DNA from: Bacteriovoracaceae bacterium | GTDB lineage: Bacteria > Bdellovibrionota > Bacteriovoracia > Bacteriovoracales > Bacteriovoracaceae | Assembly: GCA_947448095.1 (NCBI GenBank) | Contig: CANFNN010000100.1 | Span: 1-8,805 of the forward strand | Reading direction: 5' to 3' | DNA: 8,805 nt | In this document: positions 1-5,452 of the stretch, piece after piece | How positions within the stretch are numbered: the first letter of the stretch is position 1 | How the letters are laid out: the number at the start of each line of letters is the position of its first letter | Program-made: the position numbers and the translations under genes | The notes under the pieces: model-generated | Databases searched by the model: none | What the model was told of the DNA's origin: nothing | Seen by the model: the letters and a program-made list of their open reading frames with translations, nothing else

Positions 1-422
1 ATATCAGGAGAACTAATTAGAAGTCCGCCAATCATACAAATAAAAGCCCACACCAAAAATTGCTTCTGAATTTCTTCTTTCAGTATAATGGCCGAGAGAA
101 TGATTGCTACAACCGGCTGCAGCTTCTGGAGTAAAATGACCAAAGAGGGATTGAGGTATTGAAAGGCTTCGGTAAAGGCAACGGTAGCAACAGCTGATCC
201 AATCCCACCGACAATAATAAAGCTGAAAACATCGGCTAGCTTCAACTCCCCAATTCGTTTAATCGCAGGAAACAGACCCAGTGAAAAAATAAGTGTGAGG
301 ATAATATGTTCATAGAAAACAATCGTAACAGGATTAATTCCACGTTCGACTAATGGGTAACGGATAAGGGTATCCATTCCCCAGAATAAGCATGCAAGTA
401 TAACTAAGAAAGTTCCGGCCAT
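1..422 (-). CDS. EamA/DMT-family membrane transporter, N-terminal part (cut by left window edge)
   Basis: This partial gene encodes 140 residues before the window edge. The protein is almost entirely hydrophobic, with about five membrane segments near residues 4-20, 31-54, 66-88, 93-113 and 122-137. The segment 'NPSLVILLQKLQPVVAIILS' followed by 'KEE' fits the end of the first EamA repeat, where a conserved Pro lies in the helix before a short loop with Glu. A full family member has two such repeats and about 290-300 residues, so roughly half is missing. EamA proteins are inner-membrane transporters of metabolites or amino acids; the substrate cannot be read from sequence. The ATG lies 3 bp after the trmFO stop codon on the same strand, and the weak AAGATAA stretch before it sits inside the trmFO end, which suggests translational coupling. 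A functional tie to tRNA modification is not implied. The family call is fairly secure; the substrate is unknown. Confidence 0.85.
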   Translation of the reverse strand, partial: MAGTFLVILACLFWGMDTLIRYPLVERGINPVTIVFYEHIILTLIFSLGLFPAIKRIGELKLADVFSFIIVGGIGSAVATVAFTEAFQYLNPSLVILLQKLQPVVAIILSAIILKEEIQKQFLVWAFICMIGGLLISSPD

Positions 423-425
423 GAA

Positions 426-1787
426 TTATCTTAACGTGGAATAGAAGCTTTGGAAAACATCTTGTGCTCGTTTTGCGACGAGTTCTTTTTTTAATTTTTT
501 GCCACCGCTCTTGCGCTGTTCTCGGCTTATGTCAATTGAGGGCAAAAGACCAAAATTAATATTAGAGGGGCAGGGCTTCTCAATTGTCATAATATAATTC
601 ACAAGAGCACCCATGGCCGTTTGAACTGGGAAAGTAATCGGCTGCTCACCTCGAATTCGTCTTAAAAGCTGAAACGCCACGTAAAGCCCCATAGAAGCAG
701 ACTCCGTGTAACCCTCGACTCCAGTTATTTGGCCGGCAAAGTAAAGTTCAGGATATTTCTTACTTCTTAGATCCGAATCAAGCAGCTTCCTAGCATTTAA
801 GAATGAATTTCGGTGGCAAGAGCCCAGATGGATAAAGCTTGCTTCTTCTAGACCTGGGATCATTCGGAATACACGAACTTGCTCTTTATAAGTCAGACGG
901 GTCTGGAATCCGACAAGGTTGTATGCTGAACCTAGAAGATTTTCTTTCCTAAGTTGAACCACGGCAAATGGCCACTTACCTTCAATATCGGCATCGGGAA
1001 TAAGGCCAATGGGCTTCATGCAGGAAAAGCGAGCAGTATCTTTTCCACGCTCGGCCATTAGATCTATTGGGAGACACGATTCAAAAAATTTCCAGTCCTC
1101 AAAGGCCTTAGGTGGAACTTTTTCAGCTTTCGAAAGCTCTTCCACAAAAGCATAGTACTGCTCTTTAGTCATAGCAGAGTTGAGGTAATCTCCACCTTCA
1201 GTCTGCACTTTATGACGGTCCTTAAAATACATCTTAGAAAGATCAAGTGTATCAGCATCAACGACAGGGGCGATTGCATCATAAAAATAAAAATCGTCTT
1301 CCGAAACATCCTTTAAAATCCAATCCTCTAAGCCTTTAGAGGTCAGTGGCCCAGTTGCAACAATCACATAGTCACATTCAAATTGTTTTTTAAGTTCTAA
1401 AGGATTCTGAGCTTCAAGATCGACCACTTGAATATTGTCATGAGCTTTTAAGCGGTTGGTGACTTCTTCAGAGAAAAGTTCTCGGTCAACAGCGAGTGCA
1501 TCGCCGGCCGGAACAGCATGTTTTTCTGCGCAAGAGATAATAAAAGAGCCCATCGCCTTCATTTCTGATTTCAATAGTCCGTGTGCAGAATGAGGATCGA
1601 GTGACTTAAGAGAATTGGTGCAAACTAGTTCAGCAAATGTGGGAATTTTTTGAGCGGAGTTTAATTTAAGAGCTTTTCCTTCAACTAGAACGACTGAAAT
1701 ACCATTTTGGGCCAAGTACATTGCAGCTTCAGAACCTGCCAAACCAGCACCAATAACCAGAACACAAGCTTTAGGGAAATTATTCAT
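426..1787 (-). CDS. trmFO: TrmFO, methylenetetrahydrofolate--tRNA-(uracil-5-)-methyltransferase
   Basis: This FAD-dependent cytosolic enzyme makes 5-methyluridine at position 54 of the tRNA T-loop, using 5,10-methylenetetrahydrofolate as carbon donor instead of SAM. The 453 residues are full length for the family (about 435-460). The N-terminal Rossmann motif GAGLAGSEAA (residues 13-22) binds FAD and belongs to the GidA/TrmFO superfamily. 'AELVCTNSL' (52-60) carries Cys56, matching the conserved N-terminal cysteine, and 'ESCLPIDLMAERG' (236-248) carries Cys238, matching the second functional cysteine. 'AGQITGVEGYTESA' (351-364) is the C-terminal FAD-binding signature. Its length of about 450 and these motifs separate it from MnmG (about 620 residues). 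The segment 'RFSCMKPIGL' departs slightly from the usual RFGPMKPVGL. A purine-rich AGAGAGAG lies about 5 nt before the ATG. It is the first gene of a unit with the EamA transporter and is divergent from nadE. Confidence 0.96.
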   Translation of the reverse strand: MNNFPKACVLVIGAGLAGSEAAMYLAQNGISVVLVEGKALKLNSAQKIPTFAELVCTNSLKSLDPHSAHGLLKSEMKAMGSFIISCAEKHAVPAGDALAVDRELFSEEVTNRLKAHDNIQVVDLEAQNPLELKKQFECDYVIVATGPLTSKGLEDWILKDVSEDDFYFYDAIAPVVDADTLDLSKMYFKDRHKVQTEGGDYLNSAMTKEQYYAFVEELSKAEKVPPKAFEDWKFFESCLPIDLMAERGKDTARFSCMKPIGLIPDADIEGKWPFAVVQLRKENLLGSAYNLVGFQTRLTYKEQVRVFRMIPGLEEASFIHLGSCHRNSFLNARKLLDSDLRSKKYPELYFAGQITGVEGYTESASMGLYVAFQLLRRIRGEQPITFPVQTAMGALVNYIMTIEKPCPSNINFGLLPSIDISREQRKSGGKKLKKELVAKRAQDVFQSFYSTLR

Positions 1788-1882
1788 ATTCTCTCTCTTA
1801 AGAAGACCAATTTTAGGCTATAGTTATGGGGTTCCTCTTACCCCCTTTTTAGGCGGAGTGTCAAGCAATTGAGGCATGACTT
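1788..1882. promoter_or_regulatory. Divergent trmFO/nadE intergenic region with candidate promoter elements
   Basis: These 95 bp separate two divergent genes, so promoters for both must lie here or just inside the coding ends. On the minus strand a perfect TTGACA (1859-1864) could be the trmFO -35, but the best -10 at 17-18 bp spacing (GTAAGA/TAAGAG, about 1835-1841) is poor. On the plus strand TATAGT (1819-1824) is a good -10 for nadE but has no convincing -35. A GAGG at 1871-1874, 8 nt before 1883, supports the nadE start chosen. A GGGG (1828-1831) can pair with CCCC before a TTTTT run (1846-1850); the stem is only four to five pairs. The hexamer assignments are tentative. Confidence 0.35.
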
Positions 1883-3634
1883 ATGAAAGCTATGATTCAC
1901 CTTCATCAGACTCATCACACGGTAGCAGATTTTTCGGCGATTTTTGCTCACACCACTGCGGTTTTAAACGGCGATGGTCTGCATTTGTTCCCCGAACTGT
2001 ACCTGACTGGCTATCCACTTCAAGATTTGGTCCTCCAAAGATCCTTTGTTGATTCCTACCTAGAACATCAAACTAAGATCGATGAATGGGCCAAGAAACA
2101 AACGGGGAATTGGCGAGCTCTTATGGGCGGACTATTCTATGAAATGGAGCCTGAAGGTTTACCCAAAAAGATTCAAAACGTAATATATGAAGTAGTTCCT
2201 GGAATTGGGCTCAAGAAACTTTATACCAAGCGCCTTCTTCCCAATTATGACATCTTTGATGAGCAGAAATATTTTTCGGCCGGAAAGACCAATGCATTTT
2301 ATGAATTCCAGGGTGAAACCTATGGTCTTCAGATCTGCGAGGACATGTGGGCTTCAAGCTTTCATGAAATTGACCCATGTGAATTAATGCTCAAAGAATG
2401 TCAGGAAAAAAAGCTTCATCTCAAGGCGATCATTAATCTAAGTGCTTCACCATTTGAAGCGGCAAAGAAATCAAAACGCCTAGAGCGTGCCAGAAATATT
2501 TCATTACTATTTAGCTGTCCCTTCATTTATCTCAACCGCGTAGGTGGAGAAGATGAAATTCTTTTTGACGGCGCAAGTTTTGTCATGAACGGGACTGAAC
2601 TTTTCAAAGAACTACCTAGCTTTAAAGCTTTTTGCGAGAGCTTTGATGTCTCACTTGTAAAAGGGCCTTACTCTGAAAAGCCTCAGTTTAGTTTTCAAAA
2701 TACCTGGGAAGGACTATTTGCCCCAAGAATAAATACTTCTCTGAATCCAGCAGTCATTAAATCATGGACAGAGGATGAATGCTTAGAGGTCCTCAAGGCC
2801 CTTCAATTTGGACTTCAGGAGTATGCGCAAAAGAGTGGTTTTAAGAAATTTCTGGTCGCTCTTTCTGGTGGGATGGACTCCGCCCTGGTATTGGCAATTA
2901 CCAAACTAAGCCTGAAACCAGGTCAAAGTGTGGAAGCCATTTATATGCCAAGCATCCATTCGGCAACTCTCAGCACTCAGCTTTCTGAGGAAATGTGTCG
3001 GCGCTTAAATATTCCATTGTCGTATTTGCCCATTAAATTCCTCCACTCCAATGTAAAAAATACCTTCACTCAGACCTTTTCAGAAGCCTTTTCGGGCCTA
3101 ACAGATGAGAACGTTCAGAGCCGATTGAGAGGGATGCTCCTCTATACTCGCTCCAACCAAACGGGAGCAATGGTCATTAATACTTCAAATAAATCCGAAA
3201 TAGCTGTTGGCTATTCAACCCAGTACGGTGATTCGGTAGGGGCCATTTCCCTGCTAGGCGACCTATATAAAACAGAGGTTTATGGTCTTGCGAACTTTGT
3301 GAATAAGCATTTCAACTCACCTATCCCAGAGGGAATTATTGAACGTGGCCCATCGGCTGAGCTGCGAGAAAACCAATTAGACCAGGATTCACTCCCCCCT
3401 TATTCGAGGCTCGATACAATCCTAGAAGGAATCTTAAGCTACCGTTTAGGAAAAACTCAGTTGATGGAACTGGGTTTACCGGAAAATGAAATTATAAAAG
3501 TGCTGGAGCTCTATTCAAAATCAGAGTATAAAAGAGCTCAATTCTGCCCGATCTTAAAAGTGAAGGCGAAAAGTTTTGGTTTTGGTTATCGAGTTCCGAT
3601 AAGCAAGAACTACAACTACCAATTTCAAACTTAG
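1883..3634 (+). CDS. nadE: Glutamine-dependent NAD(+) synthetase (two-domain NadE)
   Basis: This enzyme catalyses the last step of NAD+ synthesis: it amidates deamido-NAD+ with ATP, using ammonia released from glutamine. The 583 residues hold two domains. Residues 1-270 are a nitrilase-fold glutaminase with the expected Glu-Lys-Cys triad: Glu38 in 'LFPELYLTGYP', Lys116 in 'YTKRLLPNYDIFDE' and Cys152 in 'LQICEDMW'. Residues about 295-583 are the synthetase domain with the ATP-pyrophosphatase loop 'SGGMDSA' (328-334), 'NTSNKSEIAVGYSTQYGD' (433-450) and 'PSAELRENQLDQDSLPPY' (490-507). Length and domain order match the glutamine-dependent form, not the 275-residue ammonia-dependent form. The start at 1883 has GAGG 8 nt upstream; Met4 (1892) is a possible alternative that aligns equally well. 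The N-terminal strand reads 'MIHLHQTHHTVADF' where most relatives have a Q-N-P-T-V-G-D pattern, a mild divergence. It is followed 11 bp later by the lysine-tailed protein gene, probably on the same transcript. Confidence 0.96.
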   Translation: MKAMIHLHQTHHTVADFSAIFAHTTAVLNGDGLHLFPELYLTGYPLQDLVLQRSFVDSYLEHQTKIDEWAKKQTGNWRALMGGLFYEMEPEGLPKKIQNVIYEVVPGIGLKKLYTKRLLPNYDIFDEQKYFSAGKTNAFYEFQGETYGLQICEDMWASSFHEIDPCELMLKECQEKKLHLKAIINLSASPFEAAKKSKRLERARNISLLFSCPFIYLNRVGGEDEILFDGASFVMNGTELFKELPSFKAFCESFDVSLVKGPYSEKPQFSFQNTWEGLFAPRINTSLNPAVIKSWTEDECLEVLKALQFGLQEYAQKSGFKKFLVALSGGMDSALVLAITKLSLKPGQSVEAIYMPSIHSATLSTQLSEEMCRRLNIPLSYLPIKFLHSNVKNTFTQTFSEAFSGLTDENVQSRLRGMLLYTRSNQTGAMVINTSNKSEIAVGYSTQYGDSVGAISLLGDLYKTEVYGLANFVNKHFNSPIPEGIIERGPSAELRENQLDQDSLPPYSRLDTILEGILSYRLGKTQLMELGLPENEIIKVLELYSKSEYKRAQFCPILKVKAKSFGFGYRVPISKNYNYQFQT

Positions 3635-3635
3635 C

Positions 3636-3641
3636 AGGAGG
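3636..3641 (+). promoter_or_regulatory. Strong Shine-Dalgarno AGGAGG for the lysine-tailed protein
   Basis: A perfect AGGAGG begins one base after the nadE stop codon and ends 4 nt before the ATG at 3646. It fixes that start over the in-frame Met12 (3679) and predicts much stronger translation than for nadE, whose own site is only GAGG. This is consistent with an abundant DNA-binding or structural protein made from a shared transcript. Confidence 0.8.
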
Positions 3642-3645
3642 ATTT

Positions 3646-4071
3646 ATGAGCGAGCAAACGACACAAAAAGAAAAAGTTATGGGTAAAATCAACGAAATCA
3701 AAAAAAACGTTGAGACATTCATTGCGGATGTTAATGTCAATGAGTTGAAAGAAAGCCTCAACACAATGGTTAAAGATGCTCAGAAAGATTTCAGCTCTCT
3801 TGTAGATAAAGATCTTGGGAGCCTTAAAACTAAGTTTGCAAAAGAAAAAAGCATCCTCGAGAAAAAAGCTAAGAAATTTTATGATAATCATAAAAAAGAA
3901 ATTTCTGCTCTTCAGGCGAAGTTTGATAAATTAGTTAAATCAAACGGAAAGAAAGTCGCTCCAAAGGTCGCCAAAGCAGCAAAAACGGTTGCAGCCCCAG
4001 CCAAAAAGAAAGTTGCTAAGAAAGTGGCTAAAGTCGTTCAAAAGATTACAAAAAAATCGAAGAAAAAATAG
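3646..4071 (+). CDS. Small coiled-coil protein with histone H1-like Lys/Ala tail
   Basis: I do not recognise a named family for this 141-residue protein. Residues about 8-100 are predicted helical and amphipathic, with mixed charge and heptad-like spacing, for example 'ELKESLNTMVKDAQKDFSSL' (33-52), recalling phasins and apolipoprotein-like helices. Residues 101-141 form a tail with 17 lysines in 41 positions and no acidic residue. The tail is rich in Ala and Val, has two Pro, and contains repeated KKVA units (102-105, 121-124, 125-128). Such tails occur in eukaryotic H1, chlamydial Hc1, Pseudomonas AlgP and PhaF-type phasins, where they bind DNA without sequence specificity. A role in nucleoid organisation, or in tethering something to the nucleoid, is therefore inferred. 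There is no signal peptide, membrane segment or histone fold. Translation should be strong (AGGAGG site), and a strong terminator follows 8 bp after the stop. The reality of the gene is well supported; the function is open. Confidence 0.82.
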   Translation: MSEQTTQKEKVMGKINEIKKNVETFIADVNVNELKESLNTMVKDAQKDFSSLVDKDLGSLKTKFAKEKSILEKKAKKFYDNHKKEISALQAKFDKLVKSNGKKVAPKVAKAAKTVAAPAKKKVAKKVAKVVQKITKKSKKK

Positions 4072-4078
4072 TTGTTTT

Positions 4079-4107
4079 AAAGGCCTGAGAAATCAGGCCT
4101 TTTTTTT
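4079..4107 (+). terminator. Rho-independent terminator after the nadE unit
   Basis: The inverted repeat AGGCCTGA (4081-4088) and TCAGGCCT (4093-4100) forms an eight-pair stem closed by a GAAA tetraloop, extendable by two A-U pairs, and is followed by a T run to 4107. It begins 8 bp after the stop of the lysine-tailed protein gene. The diguanylate cyclase gene converges on it, ending at 4118. On the minus strand the stem is followed only by TTTAAAA, so it may act in both directions but less strongly there. Confidence 0.92.
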
Positions 4108-4117
4108 GAGTCAAGGT

Positions 4118-5452
4118 CTAAGCGACTACTTCCGTGATGTGAAAAACCTTTCCCCTGCCCGACTTTTTAGACATGTACATCATTTTATCGGCAAATTCTA
4201 TTATCGATTTTGCGCTATCAGCATCTGAAGGAAATTCCGAAATTCCAATTGAAAGAGAAAGACGATATTTTTGTTCATGATTAATCACAAATTCAGCGGC
4301 CTTTACCACTTCAGAAATTCTTACTGCTATTTTTTTTGATTCTTCAACGTTGGATTTAGGCAGAAGGACGATAAATTCATCTCCACCGTATCGATAAACT
4401 AAATCTGAGGCACGAAGTTGAGTTTTTAAGACTGCCGCCATATCTACTAACAACTGGCTACCAACTACATGGCCAAACTGATCGTTAACATTTTTAAAAT
4501 AATCAATATCTATAAAGAGTAAGCTAAAAACCTGTTTATCATGCGGATAACGGGCGATATGGAGGTCAAGATCTTCAACCAATTTTCTTTGGTTATAGAG
4601 ACCAGTTACTTCGTCAGTCAAAGAGAGTAGTCGGATTTGATCAACTCGTTTTGCTTCAGAAAGAATTGAAAGAGAGGTCTTAAGGACATTAGACAGATAG
4701 TCACTTAAAATATCGTGTATTTTAAATTCAGATGTGTTTTTAGCTACGAGATAGGCGAACCTACCCTCTCCCTTTTTTACCAAAAAGTGAAATTGGTCCT
4801 TTATAAAACGCAGCCCAAAAACAAGCCCATTGGGATCACGTAAGAAACTCTTAATTCTTTTTTGCTGATGATCACTAAGCTTGAAGAGCAAATTCACTTC
4901 TTTGGTCATTTCCTCAAGCGATGAAAATGAGACCTGTTTTTCGATATTAAAGAAGAGGTTTAAGTACTGATTCAGACTTGCTGCAATATCTTCAATGACT
5001 GAAAAACTTTCTGGTTTTGAAAAGAGATGAAGGACAGCACGCTCAGGATTCCATAAACCACTTTGGATGACTTCATGTAACTGAAGCCTGTAAATGATTG
5101 TTCTGATTTCGTTTTCATCAATTGGCAGAGTCAGAAAATCAAACAATCCGGCCCTAAAGGCTCCAATGATTTCGTGCTGATCTGCTTTCGGAGAAAGTAA
5201 AATGATAGCAGCTCTTGAAAAAGCCAAATTAATTTTTCTGATATCTTGGGTAGTTTTTTGACTTTGCCGATTCGAAAAAAAGAAAACAGCTTCAACTGAT
5301 TTCTTGTGATACTCACCAATTTCACTAACATCATTCAAAAAGCTGATACGATACTTCAATCCATTTTCTTTTAATGCTTTTTTCATAGCCTCAATCGAAA
5401 ATGAGTCTAAACCAATCGCCAAAATTTCTAAATGCAGTTCTGTATTTATCAT
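4118..5452 (-). CDS. Diguanylate cyclase: degenerate receiver + middle region + GGDEF
   Basis: This soluble cytosolic protein of 444 residues should make cyclic di-GMP from two GTP. Residues about 5-130 follow the alternating beta/alpha pattern of a response-regulator receiver. However, strand 3 reads 'VEAVFFFSNRQ' (53-63) with no phospho-acceptor Asp, and the strand-5 Lys is replaced ('FDFLTLPID', Leu109), so it is a pseudo-receiver. Residues about 131-265 are an unassigned alpha/beta region, possibly GAF-like. Residues about 272-440 are a GGDEF domain: 'LTDEVTGLYNQR' (278-289), metal-binding 'FIDIDYFKNVND' (313-324), and the intact signature 'YGGDEF' (355-360). An RxxD inhibitory site (R347-D350) lies exactly five residues before GGDEF, predicting catalytic activity with product inhibition. 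There is no EAL domain and no membrane segment. The ATG overlaps the stop of the upstream scaffold gene as TAATG, so the two are translationally coupled. The GGDEF call is certain; the input signal is unknown. Confidence 0.94.
   Translation of the reverse strand: MINTELHLEILAIGLDSFSIEAMKKALKENGLKYRISFLNDVSEIGEYHKKSVEAVFFFSNRQSQKTTQDIRKINLAFSRAAIILLSPKADQHEIIGAFRAGLFDFLTLPIDENEIRTIIYRLQLHEVIQSGLWNPERAVLHLFSKPESFSVIEDIAASLNQYLNLFFNIEKQVSFSSLEEMTKEVNLLFKLSDHQQKRIKSFLRDPNGLVFGLRFIKDQFHFLVKKGEGRFAYLVAKNTSEFKIHDILSDYLSNVLKTSLSILSEAKRVDQIRLLSLTDEVTGLYNQRKLVEDLDLHIARYPHDKQVFSLLFIDIDYFKNVNDQFGHVVGSQLLVDMAAVLKTQLRASDLVYRYGGDEFIVLLPKSNVEESKKIAVRISEVVKAAEFVINHEQKYRLSLSIGISEFPSDADSAKSIIEFADKMMYMSKKSGRGKVFHITEVVA

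Noticed and set aside
1876..1878. ATG upstream of the chosen nadE start
   Set aside because: It is in another frame and hits a stop within about 60 codons; the 1883 start has GAGG at good spacing and gives the nitrilase N-terminus.
3492..3891. Two overlapping minus-strand open frames antisense to the nadE end and the lysine-tailed gene
   Set aside because: Their Phe-rich composition is the mirror of Lys codons on the other strand; neither has a plausible ribosome site or conserved feature.
3646..4071. Possible true histone-fold or HU-like protein
   Set aside because: The N-terminal part has no histone-fold or HU signature; only the Lys/Ala tail resembles H1, so the call stays generic.
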